Below are positions 34,463 to 43,345 of a stretch of DNA of 64,000 bases, one piece after another. The stretch is taken from assembly GCA_942491345.1 (NCBI GenBank), contig CALOAN010000044.1:62001-126000 (forward strand), in the 5' to 3' direction. The notes under the pieces were generated by a model. That model had not been told where the DNA came from. It worked only from the letters and a program-made list of their open reading frames with translations, and did no database searches. Made by a program: the position numbers and the translations under genes. The stretch comes from JAHEEL01 sp942491345 (GTDB lineage: Bacteria; Actinomycetota; Acidimicrobiia; Spongiisociales; UBA5794). How positions within the stretch are numbered: the stretch's first letter is position 1; the number at the start of each line of letters is the position of its first letter.

Positions 34463-34906
34463 ATGACCCGAGTGAGAGACCGCACTGCGAAACACCTGTC
34501 GGCACTCCACCGGCTGCTGTATCGCAGCACGCGGGGGATGGTTGGCCGCCGCCTGGTCGACAACGACATGTGCCTCCTGTCGACGACGGGCCGGCTGTCT
34601 GGGAAGATCCACACCGTCCCACTGCTCTACCTTCGAGATGGTGATCGGTTGGTGGTTATTGCATCGTGGGGTGGACGAGACCATCACCCCGACTGGTACG
34701 TCAACCTCCGCGCAAACCCGCTGGCCAACGTCCAGGTTCTCGGGGACCGTTGGGAGGTCGAGGCGATCACGGCCGACGCCGAAGAGCGGGCCATCTGGTG
34801 GCCCAGGGTCGTCGATGCCTACGACGGCTACGCCACCTATGAATCGCGCACCGACCGCGAGATCCCGGTTGTCTTCCTCGAACCGCGCGACACCGGCGCA
34901 GCCTGA
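34463..34906 (+). CDS. Deazaflavin (F420)-dependent nitroreductase-family protein
   Basis: A 147-residue split-barrel protein of the DDN family: CLLSTTGRLSGKIHTVPLLYLRDGDRLVVIASWGG, then HHPDWYVNLRANP, the pattern of F420-binding nitroreductase-like proteins. In actinobacteria such proteins use F420H2 on quinones or nitro compounds. The substrate here is unknown. The start is not firm: ATG 34463 is used, and GTG 34472 is possible. Confidence 0.88.
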   Translation: MTRVRDRTAKHLSALHRLLYRSTRGMVGRRLVDNDMCLLSTTGRLSGKIHTVPLLYLRDGDRLVVIASWGGRDHHPDWYVNLRANPLANVQVLGDRWEVEAITADAEERAIWWPRVVDAYDGYATYESRTDREIPVVFLEPRDTGAA

Positions 34907-34990
34907 CGTCGACGTGTCGCCGGGCCGCCGCGGCATTTGAGCCGCATGGCGACCCGACGTGGCGTCCGGCCTTGTGCTCGTTTCGGCGAT

Positions 34991-35500
34991 CTATGCCGCT
35001 GCGGCATCTCCGTTACCGGAGTCGCGATTGATGAGCATCACAACTCCACCGATTGCGACCATCGCCGTGCCGGCCATGAGGACGAAGAAGCCCCACCCGA
35101 CCGAAACGGTGAAGGCAGCGGGAATCGCACCTGCGGCCGCTGCTTGCCCGAATGCGTCCTGGAGTGTCGACGCGTCGTCGTTTGCCTCCATGAACTTGAT
35201 GATCGCGTAGATGAGCAGCGCAACGCCGATCAGGGTTGTCGTCAGAGCGTACGGCACCTTCTCAACGAGGTTGAGCGGCGGCATGAGGGCAAAGGCCACG
35301 ACGGCGATGATGGCGATGACAACCACCACCTGCACCCACGTGTCGAGCCCACCCCAGATGGTAGAGATTCCGTCCGGAAACTCCCCACCCTCGCTGAGAG
35401 CCGGCAAGAGGTCCTCTCCGTCGCTCGTCGCACCCTTCGTGAACAGCGCTGCCACCCCGAGCAAAACGCCGACCAATGTCCAGATCCTTGTCCAATGCAT
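34991..35500 (-). CDS. Four-helix membrane protein of unknown function
   Basis: A 169-residue protein with hydrophobic segments near residues 5-22, 55-78, 85-105 and 135-160 (TWVQVVVVIAIIAVVAFAL, ALTTTLIGVALLIYAII, VGWGFFVLMAGTAMVAIGGVV). GGGAGA lies 5 nt before ATG 35500. It is divergent from the helical-repeat secreted protein at 35.7 kb. No family is recognised. Confidence 0.75.
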   Translation of the reverse strand: MHWTRIWTLVGVLLGVAALFTKGATSDGEDLLPALSEGGEFPDGISTIWGGLDTWVQVVVVIAIIAVVAFALMPPLNLVEKVPYALTTTLIGVALLIYAIIKFMEANDDASTLQDAFGQAAAAGAIPAAFTVSVGWGFFVLMAGTAMVAIGGVVMLINRDSGNGDAAAA

Positions 35501-35736
35501 CGGGATCTCCCTTCTCGTCCCACCGCGAGCGTAGAGAATCAGACCCTCGCGCTTCAACCGGCACCGGTTCAGTAGGGCACCCGACCCAATTCGTGCTTGT
35601 CGCCTCAAGGTTTTCACGTCTGGAGTCGATGCGATTCAAGAAGGAATCGGAGCGACGTGTCTCCATTCCTCTAGACCCGTATGGGCCTCCCGGGCGGGAG
35701 GGGATGCCGGCGCTTCGCCAACTCGGTGAGGTGAAG

Positions 35737-36984
35737 ATGCAACGCATGAATGCGCGACCAAGGGTTCTGCTCGTCCTCCTCATGGCGCTGGGGCTGACGC
35801 TTGGTTCGTTCGCCGCACCGGTCGCAGCCACGGAAGGCGGCAGCGGTGATGACCTCGAAGCTGTTCGAGCGCAGACTCTCGGCACGATCGACTACAAGAT
35901 CAGTCTCCTCACCGACTTGAAGAACGGCACCGACAATGCCGATCGGAAGGTCGTGTACGACCAAGGTATCGCCGAACTCGCCGGTCTCCGCGGGCGTGCT
36001 GCCGTTGAAGGCGATGTCGGCCAGTTGCGCGCGATGGATGCTGAGGCTCACGACATCTACAACGCCACCAAGAGTCGAGCGTCGGCGGTCGGACAAACCG
36101 AGGAAGAAAAGGTCGCCGAGGTTCGCAAGGCAGCGCTCGACACGATCAACTACAAGCTCGGCATCTTCGTCGACAAGAAATCCAAATCCGATGACCCGGT
36201 GCATCAGGAGATCTATGCGGGGGCGGTCAGTCAGTTGGAGGCGCTCAGGGTCGCTGCCGAGGGCAGCAGCGACATCGCCGCGCTCAAGGACATGAAGGCG
36301 CAAGCGCACGAGATCTACAACACCACCCAAGCCAAGATCGCCGAGGCCGGCGGTGAGGGCAAAGGCGAGGAGACGAAGGAGGAAGAGCCGGAGAAGACCG
36401 AGGCCGAGAAGGCCGCGGAAGCACTCGCCAAGGCTCGTCGTTCCACCCAGCAGCTGATCGAGTACAAGGTGTCCCTGTTCACGCACGCAGCCGAAGCGGC
36501 GAAGAATCCCGTGGTAGCCGGCGTCTACGCCGACGCCGCTGAGAAGATCGCTGCGCTCGCCGCCGAAGCGAAGGACGCCAAGACCGTTGCGGCGCTGCGC
36601 GACATCGACGCGAAGGTCATGGAGATCTACGAATCGACCAAGGCCGCCGTCTCGGCGTCCCACGGCAAACCAGAGTGGCAACCGTCGGAGGCCGTGAAGG
36701 TCCACGTTGATTCGGTCGGGGGCGATGTCAAACGTCTGGTGACCGAGACTGCATCAACCGCCGAGAAGAGCCCGGAGACCGCCAAGGCCGTGGAAAGGGC
36801 GGGAGCAAAAGTGTTCGAGGAGATCGAGGAGGTGCGAGGAGCCGCCGAGACTGGGAACAAGCTCGACGGAAAGTGGGCGGAGATGGACCAGGCTCTTCAC
36901 AACTTCCGCAGGGCGCTTGCGGCACACGTCGTTGCCGTGACCGGCGGACCCGACTGCGTGAATGGATGGCACCTGCCCGGGTAA
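35737..36984 (+). CDS. Secreted protein with three ~75-residue helical repeats
   Basis: A 415-residue exported protein with signal VLLVLLMALGLTLGSFAAPVA-AT. Residues ~44-117, 128-203 and 233-307 are three copies of one unit: (I/L)xYKxSLL/IF near the start, a central helix pair, then (H/M)(D/E)IYxxTKA at the end. An acidic linker (EGKGEETKEEEPEKTEAEK) precedes the third copy. The C-terminal ~100 residues are helical. GAGG precedes ATG 35737; a GTG at 35731 is in frame. It is probably an extracytoplasmic helical-bundle protein; no ligand is known. Confidence 0.85.
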   Translation: MQRMNARPRVLLVLLMALGLTLGSFAAPVAATEGGSGDDLEAVRAQTLGTIDYKISLLTDLKNGTDNADRKVVYDQGIAELAGLRGRAAVEGDVGQLRAMDAEAHDIYNATKSRASAVGQTEEEKVAEVRKAALDTINYKLGIFVDKKSKSDDPVHQEIYAGAVSQLEALRVAAEGSSDIAALKDMKAQAHEIYNTTQAKIAEAGGEGKGEETKEEEPEKTEAEKAAEALAKARRSTQQLIEYKVSLFTHAAEAAKNPVVAGVYADAAEKIAALAAEAKDAKTVAALRDIDAKVMEIYESTKAAVSASHGKPEWQPSEAVKVHVDSVGGDVKRLVTETASTAEKSPETAKAVERAGAKVFEEIEEVRGAAETGNKLDGKWAEMDQALHNFRRALAAHVVAVTGGPDCVNGWHLPG

Positions 36985-37043
36985 CTCGAACGACAAGCCA
37001 CCGGCGAAGAACGTCTTCGCCGTGTGGGGCAGCCGAGCGATCA

Positions 37044-37073
37044 GCATCCCCCCGACCTCCCGCGGGGGGATGC
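37044..37073 (+). terminator. Strong terminator hairpin
   Basis: GCATCCCCCCG and CGGGGGGATGC (11 bp, perfect) with an 8-nt loop, 60 bp after the stop of the helical-repeat protein. TTCGCGTT follows. Confidence 0.75.
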
Positions 37074-37178
37074 TTCGCGTTCGGATCGCGTGCGCAGTTG
37101 CGGTCCCGCAGCCGCTCCCGTCGGGCCAAGGCAGGTAGCATCCGCAGATCATCGGCACCGGAGAGCAAGGAGCCTCTG

Positions 37179-38348
37179 ATGAAGATCGTTGTGTTGGGTG
37201 GCGCCGGCAAGATGGGCGCCCTTGCGGTTGAGGATCTCGTCGTGAATCCGCGCGTTGACGAGGTTGTTCTGGCCGATCGGGACATGGTCGGCGCCGCAGC
37301 AATTGCGGAGTATCTCGACAGCCCGAAGCTGTCGATCGCCGAGGCCGACCTCAACGACCACGCTGCGCTTGTTGCGTTGCTCGAGCCCGCAGACGCATGC
37401 GTCAACGCCACCGTCTACTACACGAACCTGAAGGTCATGGAGGCGTGCCTCCAAGCCAGAACGCACTACACCGACATGGGTGGCCTCTTCCACGGCACCC
37501 TGAAGCAGTTGGAACTCAGCGACCGTTACGCCGACGCCGGCATCAGCGCCGTGCTCGGCATGGGTTCGGCGCCCGGCGCTCCGAACATCCTCGCCCGGTA
37601 TGCCGCAGACCGGCTCGACACGATCGATGCGATCAAGATCTACGACGGAGTGAAACCCCCGCCCCCCGGCACTGTGAAGTTCACCTATGCCGTTCCGACG
37701 ATCATCGATGAGTTGACTCAGCAACCGATGGTGTTCCGCGACGGCGAATTCATCGCCTGCGAACCGCTGTCCGAGTTCGAGGACTATCCGTTTGCCGGGT
37801 CGCTGGGAATCCTCCCCATGCACCTCTCCCTGCACTCGGAAGTTGCGACGCTGCCGATCAGCTTCGCCGACAAAGGAGTGCGTGAGTGCTTCTTCAAGAT
37901 CAACCACTGGGGCATGGATCCGGAGACGGTCGAGAAGGTCCGGGTCCTCGCCGACTTCGGCTTCGACGGACCGGACCCGATCAGCGTGGGCGGTGTTGAG
38001 GTATCGCCGAGGGACTTCACGATCGAAATGATGGGGGACTTCGTCCCTTCTGCTATCGAGATGCTCACGGCGCCGGCAAACCCGCAGGGTGACCTCGCGA
38101 AGGAGATCGTGGCGGAGATCAACGGAACCGCCGACGGCGCGCCCGTGACCTACCGAATGGGTGTTCTCACCCTGAAGGGCGCTCTGCCAACCGGAGTACT
38201 CCCAGCCCGTGCCGCTGCATGGCAGGCTGCCGGCAAGGTCGCCCCCGGCGTACACCCCCCTGAGCTGGCCTTCGAACCCGAACCCTTCCTGAAGGAGCTC
38301 GAAGAGAGGGACATCACCACCCAGGTCACGGTGACAAGAGGCCTCTGA
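37179..38348 (+). CDS. Saccharopine dehydrogenase-like oxidoreductase
   Basis: A 389-residue NAD(P)-dependent enzyme: MKIVVLGGAGKMGALAVEDL (Rossmann), LVALLEPADACVNATVYYTNLKVMEAC and VLGMGSAPGAPNILARYA are typical of the saccharopine dehydrogenase / homospermidine synthase-like family. AAGGA lies 7 nt before ATG 37179, and the longer upstream frame is rejected. The actual substrate is unknown, since many members of this family in bacteria are not lysine enzymes. It converges with the next gene; a short palindrome (GAGCCGGCCGGCTC) covers the junction. Confidence 0.88.
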   Translation: MKIVVLGGAGKMGALAVEDLVVNPRVDEVVLADRDMVGAAAIAEYLDSPKLSIAEADLNDHAALVALLEPADACVNATVYYTNLKVMEACLQARTHYTDMGGLFHGTLKQLELSDRYADAGISAVLGMGSAPGAPNILARYAADRLDTIDAIKIYDGVKPPPPGTVKFTYAVPTIIDELTQQPMVFRDGEFIACEPLSEFEDYPFAGSLGILPMHLSLHSEVATLPISFADKGVRECFFKINHWGMDPETVEKVRVLADFGFDGPDPISVGGVEVSPRDFTIEMMGDFVPSAIEMLTAPANPQGDLAKEIVAEINGTADGAPVTYRMGVLTLKGALPTGVLPARAAAWQAAGKVAPGVHPPELAFEPEPFLKELEERDITTQVTVTRGL

Positions 38349-38361
38349 GCCGGCCGGCTCT

Positions 38362-39186
38362 TCAGCGCAGCAGAACCCCCTGCACCTCGTCGACGTCGTA
38401 GAGGACGGTCGCTGTCCGGTCGAGGGTTCCGAGGTAGATCCACCCTCCGCCGATGCGGTAGCGGCCTTCCCACACAAACGTTGCGGTGATCGGGTAGGCC
38501 TCGAGGGTCGGATGACAGTTGCCGCCGTAGGGGTGCTCACTGCGGTAGGTCGGATTGCACGTCTTCGTCGCGTAGGCGTGCGTGACCGCTCCCGACGGAT
38601 ACGTGAGCGCCGTTGCGGCGTCGAACGATCCGTTCGTGCCGTCGCCCCAATCGACGACCAGCGTACGAGCCGCAGCCCAAACCTCCATCGAGCGGCCATC
38701 CGGAAGGAGCTCCACATGCGTGATATCGGGAGGGCCGGGTGTTGCGAGATACGTCGGGAGGCCGGTGATGCCGGCGGCGGCCGGTTCAAGGGACGGGTCC
38801 GGAAGGGCGAGCGCGAACGAGCGGAAGATACGCCATGCCGTGTCCTCAGGTGTCTCGACGATCACCGGGCAGACCGGGGTCGTGAGGACGATCGCGGCGA
38901 CCGCGGGATCGTTCCCCGGGTCCCAAACATCGAGCCCACCGGGGGTCGGGGACCAGTAGTAGCAGGGTGCGCCGGTTGCGTCGGTCGCCTCATAGATGTA
39001 CCGCATCGGTGGGCGTTCGCGAGGTGGGGTGGTATCGGAGCGATTCGTCGAACCGCCGGACGCGGAACAGACCAACTTGCCGCGTTCGGGGTCGTACCGG
39101 CAATCATCGGCATAGCTCCCAGCTGCCAGCCACCAGCTGCCGGCCAGGGCAATACTCAGGAAGAGAGCGGATGCGGACCGTCGCAT
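38362..39186 (-). CDS. Secreted protein, unknown function
   Basis: A 274-residue exported protein with signal ALFLSIALAGSWWLAAGSYA-DD. The mature part has several Cys pairs and a segment TLVVDWGDGTNGSFDAA ... TYPSGAVTHAYATKTCNP that resembles a PKD-type strand pattern. GGGGAGG lies before ATG 39186; the TTG at 39192 is less likely. The start lies inside the last codons of the frameshifted lipoprotein gene upstream, which suggests an original two-gene unit. Confidence 0.75.
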   Translation of the reverse strand: MRRSASALFLSIALAGSWWLAAGSYADDCRYDPERGKLVCSASGGSTNRSDTTPPRERPPMRYIYEATDATGAPCYYWSPTPGGLDVWDPGNDPAVAAIVLTTPVCPVIVETPEDTAWRIFRSFALALPDPSLEPAAAGITGLPTYLATPGPPDITHVELLPDGRSMEVWAAARTLVVDWGDGTNGSFDAATALTYPSGAVTHAYATKTCNPTYRSEHPYGGNCHPTLEAYPITATFVWEGRYRIGGGWIYLGTLDRTATVLYDVDEVQGVLLR

Positions 39187-39709
39187 GCCCAACCCTCCCC
39201 TGCGTACGAGAAATCCCCCAACCTGTCGTGCGTCTGCTCCAGCACCACAATCCGTTCAAGACCGCCCCCAACGAAGCCGCCCGGTAGTCCGTCCAACTTC
39301 TCGAAGCACCGCAATGCACAGTCACTTTGTCGCCAGCACCTCAAAGACCTCGACGAACCACCAGGTCTGGGCGGCGCCATCCTCAAACTCGACGAGGTCG
39401 AACAGCGCCCATGCTGCGTTCCATGTATTCGTCGTTGGCGAAGAGGGCTCGGAAGGCCTCTCGGTCGCCGTCGTAGAGGGCTTGGAGGCGCCGTTCCTCG
39501 AGGTCCTGGAAGATGGCCTGAATCTCAGCGAGACGGTCGAGGGTTGTTGTCGTCGTCGCCTCCGTGGTTGTGGTGCTCGCCGACGCCGGAACGGTGGTCG
39601 ACGTCGTTGTCGTCGTGACCGATGTCGGTGTGGTGGCAGGCGTCCCACCTGAACTGCACGCCGCAACAACAACCGTGAGTACGGCCACGCTCTTCAGCTT
39701 CCCCCTCAT
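39156..39709 (-). pseudogene. Frameshifted Thr-rich lipoprotein gene
   Basis: From ATG 39709 the product begins with signal SVAVLTVVVAACSS (lipobox VAAC) and a Thr linker, then ALYDGDREAFRALFANDEY. The frame ends soon after, at 39383. The protein sense continues in a second frame (LFDLVEFEDGAAQTWWF...VLATK), then in a third (CALRCFEKLDGLPGGFVGGG ... GDFSYAGEGWACDGPH) that ends at 39156. Two single-base-type shifts near 39405 and 39330 would restore one ~185-residue protein. Either the gene is dead or the assembly carries indels. TATGGT at -13 to -8 marks a leaderless start. Confidence 0.7.
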
Positions 39710-39837
39710 GGGCGACACCATACGGAAAACGGCGGGACCTTCATAGGGGGGCCGGAAGCGAGTTTTTCCCACCCTGTCGTTGTGCCCTATCCGGCGTCGC
39801 AGCGCTCCGCCACCATAGAGCCGAAGAGGAGGTCCCC

Positions 39838-40260
39838 ATGTCTCCGGACCGTGAGCGGTGGTATCGAACCCTGTTCTGGGTGGCCGCGATCTACGACCTG
39901 ACCCTCGGGATCGTCTTCCTGTTCTTCTACCGCCCGGTGTTCGAGGCCCTCGGGATCGAGGACAAGTTGCCGGAGCAAACGAGCTTTCTCTCCCTGATTG
40001 CGGCTTTCCTGTTCGTCATCGGCATCGCCTACGTCTTCATCGCCCGCGGCAATCTCGTTCGGAACCGGGACCTCATTGCCGTAGGTGCGCTGTACAAGCT
40101 GGCGTACTTCTCAGTGGCCTTGTGGTATCTGATCGGCGGCGTCTACCCGCACATCGTGTTCTTCGTCGTGTTCGGCCTCGCCGACCTGGCGTTCTTCGTT
40201 GCGATGTCGGAGTGCTGGTGGTTCGTGCGGCGTCTCGCCTCGGCGAGCGCTTCCAACTGA
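39838..40260 (+). CDS. Four-helix membrane protein
   Basis: A 140-residue protein with four helices (FWVAAIYDLTLGIVFLFFYRP, FLSLIAAFLFVIGIAYVFIA, LIAVGALYKLAYFSVALWYLIGG, IVFFVVFGLADLAFFVAM). GAGGAGG is at good distance before the ATG. The pattern is like small DoxX/DUF-type membrane proteins but no family is certain. Its stop abuts the end of the convergent gene with no gap. Confidence 0.8.
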   Translation: MSPDRERWYRTLFWVAAIYDLTLGIVFLFFYRPVFEALGIEDKLPEQTSFLSLIAAFLFVIGIAYVFIARGNLVRNRDLIAVGALYKLAYFSVALWYLIGGVYPHIVFFVVFGLADLAFFVAMSECWWFVRRLASASASN

Positions 40261-40746
40261 TCAGAGCCCGATCACCACCATTGCCACACCGATGAGTACG
40301 AGGCCGATGTGCAGCCCAACGAGCGCCACTCGCGGAGCCCCGTACGGATCGTCAAGCGCACGTGGGACGGGCAGCCATCGAAACCAGAACCACGCGCCCA
40401 GGGCTCCTCCGACCAGGATCCCGAGCGTGACGAGCAGCCAGCCGATATCGGTCGAGTCGGGAGCTGTGAACGTCATCCCGATCAGCCCGATCGACACGGC
40501 CGTGGCCGGCACGAGAAGTGCGTAGCGAACCATGGGGCGGCGAAGGCTCAGCGTGAGGATGGTTGGCATCGTCACCCACCCGATCCCGAGCGCAACGAGT
40601 ACCCACACCTCGGCATCGTTGGCAAAGGCGAGCCCCCAGATGACGCCGAGTGCGACCGTGCTGATGACGATCAGCCGGCGTATCCGGTGCTCGAACAAGC
40701 GGTTGGACGTCAGCTCCACGCCGGATCCGGTGCTGAGGAGGCTCAT
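40261..40746 (-). CDS. Membrane protein coupled to a radical SAM gene
   Basis: A 161-residue protein with about five helices (LIVISTVALGVIWGLAF, VLVALGIGWVTMPTILTL, ALLVPATAVSIGLIGMTF, WLLVTLGILVGGALGAWFWF, LHIGLVLIGVAMVVIGL). The ATG overlaps the radical SAM stop (ATGA, 40743-40746), so the two are translated together. No family is recognised. Confidence 0.8.
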   Translation of the reverse strand: MSLLSTGSGVELTSNRLFEHRIRRLIVISTVALGVIWGLAFANDAEVWVLVALGIGWVTMPTILTLSLRRPMVRYALLVPATAVSIGLIGMTFTAPDSTDIGWLLVTLGILVGGALGAWFWFRWLPVPRALDDPYGAPRVALVGLHIGLVLIGVAMVVIGL

Positions 40747-42074
40747 GGGGACACCGTCGGAGCCGAGTTGCGCGCGTAGCCGGCAGCTATCTGTCGTTTG
40801 AACCCGTCGCGGCGGCGATCCGTGCTCTCTTGGGAGTAGAGGTGGCGGCCGAGTTCGACGAGGCCGCGCTCCAGCGCTTCGACGGTCATGTTGACCGGCC
40901 GGTAGTTCACGTCGAACAAGGTGCACAACTCCCACGCACCGGGTTCGAGGATCCTGCCTTCCGCCAGCAACCGGGCATAGAGCGGCGTCCCGGGGAAGGG
41001 CGTCAGCACGGTGATCTGCACATCAAACGGACCGGTCTCCTCGACGAACCGAGCGACAGACTCGAACACATCAGGCCCGTCACCGTCGAGGCCGAGAACG
41101 AAGCACGCGTTGAGGGCGATTCCGTGGGTCTGGACGGCCTCCACCGCGGCGCGGTAGCCATCGATCCGACCGAATTTCCAGTTCCGTTTGGTCTCGATGC
41201 CGTCGAGACCTGCCGAGTTGGGGCTCTCGAAGCCGATGAGCACCTCTCGACATCCGGCATCGTGCATCATGGTGAGGAGGTCCGGATCGTCCGCAATTGA
41301 CACATCGGTTTCGGTGAACCACTGGACGTTCTCCGAGCCGATTGCAGCCACAAGGTCGCGGGCGTGGTGCCGATTGACGAACGAGTTGTCGTCGGAGAGC
41401 TCGACGAACGGGTCCGGCCAGATCGACTTCATCGCCCGGATCTCGGCGGCAACATGATCTGCGGGTTTCATCTCGTAGCGGGGCGTGAGGAGGATCGACG
41501 ATGCACAGAACTCGCATCGCCACGGGCACCCACGCTGGGTCTGGACCGTGAGACGGTTGTACCGGGCCGGGTCGAGCAAGTCGTAGCGGGGAATCGGGGC
41601 GTCGGACAGATCGAAACGTGTGTCGGGTCGGTAGACCTGCTCGGCGTTTCCAGCCTCGACGTCAACGAGGAGTTGCCTCCACACCGGTTCCCCCTCGCCC
41701 GCAACAACGATGTCGCAATGGGCGAGCGCCTCGTCGGGCAAAGCAGTCGCATGCAGCCCGCCGATCACCGTGGTGATGCCGGCTGCTCGGAACCGATCGG
41801 ACAACGCGTAGCACTCCTTCACCTGAGCTGTGTAGGTGGAGAACGCAGCGAGGTCACACTCGGGGAGCGGATTCATCTCAGCGATGTCATCGACTTCGTA
41901 GTAGGCGACGTCGTGCCGATCGTCGGTGAGAGCCGCCAGCGTCAGCAGTCCGAGACTCGGAAGCGACGCGATCGTCCTTCCCCGCTCGACGAAGCCGGGA
42001 AGACTCAACCCAAGAGCCGTCAGCTCCGGGTTGTGCGCCCGAACGCCCGACATCGCGATCAGCGCAATCCGCAT
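40743..42074 (-). CDS. B12-binding-domain radical SAM protein
   Basis: A 443-residue protein. The N-terminal ~150 residues resemble the cobalamin-binding fold of class B radical SAM enzymes (DDIAEMNPLPECDLAAFSTY ... VIGGLHATALPDEAL). The radical SAM core has the cluster motif CPWRCEFC (C-x3-C-x2-C) and TDVSIADDPDLLTMM, and ITVLTPFPGTPLYARL lies near the end, as in BchE-like proteins. A canonical DxHxxG cobalamin ligand motif is not seen. GGAGG precedes the ATG. The substrate is unknown, and the coupled membrane protein hints at a lipid- or membrane-related product. Confidence 0.9.
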   Translation of the reverse strand: MRIALIAMSGVRAHNPELTALGLSLPGFVERGRTIASLPSLGLLTLAALTDDRHDVAYYEVDDIAEMNPLPECDLAAFSTYTAQVKECYALSDRFRAAGITTVIGGLHATALPDEALAHCDIVVAGEGEPVWRQLLVDVEAGNAEQVYRPDTRFDLSDAPIPRYDLLDPARYNRLTVQTQRGCPWRCEFCASSILLTPRYEMKPADHVAAEIRAMKSIWPDPFVELSDDNSFVNRHHARDLVAAIGSENVQWFTETDVSIADDPDLLTMMHDAGCREVLIGFESPNSAGLDGIETKRNWKFGRIDGYRAAVEAVQTHGIALNACFVLGLDGDGPDVFESVARFVEETGPFDVQITVLTPFPGTPLYARLLAEGRILEPGAWELCTLFDVNYRPVNMTVEALERGLVELGRHLYSQESTDRRRDGFKRQIAAGYARNSAPTVSP

Positions 42075-42220
42075 CGTGCCTCCTTGCGTTCAACATAACT
42101 CCCGCCACCGGAACGTCGATAGGGTCTTTCCCCGATTATCCCGATTGACTGCCAAGAGATTGAAGGTTCAGGGCCATCCGGCCCGTGGCGCTGGGGCGTC
42201 GCACGCGCCAAAATGGGGCG

Positions 42221-43225
42221 ATGCCGGCGAACCTGACGCCCGACTACAAGAAGGCTGAAGCTGCATACAAGCGGTCGCGCGACCCGCATGAACGTCTTGA
42301 TCTTCTTCAGGAGATGCACCGCACGATCCCGAAGCACAAGGGGACCGAACACCTGCGGGCGGACATCAAGACCAAGATCAAGGAGCTGAAGGACGACCTC
42401 GCCGGGCCGTCGAAGGGCGGTGCTCGCAGCGGGCCCCCGACATTCATCCATCCCGACGGCGCAGCCCAAGTCGCGATCATCGGTCCGCCCAACACGGGGA
42501 AGTCGGCGCTGCACGCTGCGCTCACGGGATCGCACACACAAGTCGGGGCGTATCCGTTCACAACACTGTATCCGGAACCGGGGATGCTCAGCATCGAGGA
42601 CACCGCCATCCAACTCGTTGACCTCCCACCGATCTCATCGCAACACCCGATCCCGTGGATCGGGAACGCCCTGCAGTCGGCAGACGGTGCACTCTTCGTG
42701 ATCGACCTCGGCCAACCGGGTTGCGTTGAACAGATCGTGCTCGCGCGGGAAATGCTCTCGGACCGCCAAGTCACGCTGACCGGGACATGGGACAAGACGG
42801 CGGCCAACGGGGATGACCCGTTCGCGATCCGCCTGCCGACACTGCTGGTCGCGAACAAGGCCGACGCGATTCCCGACATCAAGGGGGACCTCGACGTCTG
42901 TCGCGAGCTCGGCGACCTCCACTTCCCCACGATTGTTGTGTCGGCAGAGACCGGAGAGGGCCTGGACGCGATTGGGCCGTGGCTGTTCCGAAACCTCGAC
43001 ATCGTCAGGGTGTACACGAAGGTGCCGGGGAAAGAACCCGACATGGATCGCCCGTATACGGTCTTCTCCGGAGCAACCGTTGAGGACATCTCTCGCCTCG
43101 TCCACCGAGACCTCGCCGCGTCTTTCCACCACGCGCGGATCTGGGGCCGCGGCTCCTACGACGGCCAGCAGGTCGGCAGGGAGCACGTCGTCGAGGACGG
43201 CGACATCCTCGAAATCCACGCGTAA
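42221..43225 (+). CDS. DRG/Obg-like GTPase with C-terminal TGS domain
   Basis: A 334-residue TRAFAC GTPase. An N-terminal helical domain (residues 1-70, YKKAEAAYKRSRDPHERLDLLQEMHRTIPKHKG) precedes G1 GPPNTGKS, G3-like DLPP in place of DxPG, G4 NKAD and G5 SAETGEGLDAI. The C-terminal TGS domain (~255-334) closes EHVVEDGDILEIHA. The order is close to archaeal/eukaryotic DRG proteins, which act on ribosomes; that role is inferred. CAAAAT at 42209-42214 is the -10 of a leaderless mRNA, and no ribosome site is seen. Confidence 0.88.
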   Translation: MPANLTPDYKKAEAAYKRSRDPHERLDLLQEMHRTIPKHKGTEHLRADIKTKIKELKDDLAGPSKGGARSGPPTFIHPDGAAQVAIIGPPNTGKSALHAALTGSHTQVGAYPFTTLYPEPGMLSIEDTAIQLVDLPPISSQHPIPWIGNALQSADGALFVIDLGQPGCVEQIVLAREMLSDRQVTLTGTWDKTAANGDDPFAIRLPTLLVANKADAIPDIKGDLDVCRELGDLHFPTIVVSAETGEGLDAIGPWLFRNLDIVRVYTKVPGKEPDMDRPYTVFSGATVEDISRLVHRDLAASFHHARIWGRGSYDGQQVGREHVVEDGDILEIHA

Positions 43226-43226
43226 T

Positions 43227-43345
43227 CTGCGAACCCAGGGTTCTCCACCCCGCATACGGCGCCGTCAGCCCGCGGAATGGGCGGCGCTGCGAACCCAGGG
43301 TTCTCCACCCCGTATGCGGCGCCGTCAGCCCGCGGAATGAAGCCG
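43227..43345. repeat. 60-bp tandem duplication before the kinase-glycosylase fusion gene
   Basis: Two units of 60 bp (43227-43286 and from 43287) share CTGCGAACCCAGGGTTCTCC, GGCGCCGTCAGCCCGCGGAA and differ at two bases over their first 53 bp. The core ACCCAGGGTTCTCCAC recurs at 59822-59837. GCCCGCGGAATGGG (43268-43281) is found inverted at 45220-45233 just after the fusion gene, so that gene is bracketed by inverted copies. Confidence 0.8.

Noticed and set aside
37149..38789. 546-residue minus-strand frame across the saccharopine dehydrogenase-like gene
   Set aside because: It is the shadow of the plus-strand enzyme, which has a Rossmann motif and ribosome site; the minus frame is Arg/Gly-rich without a domain.
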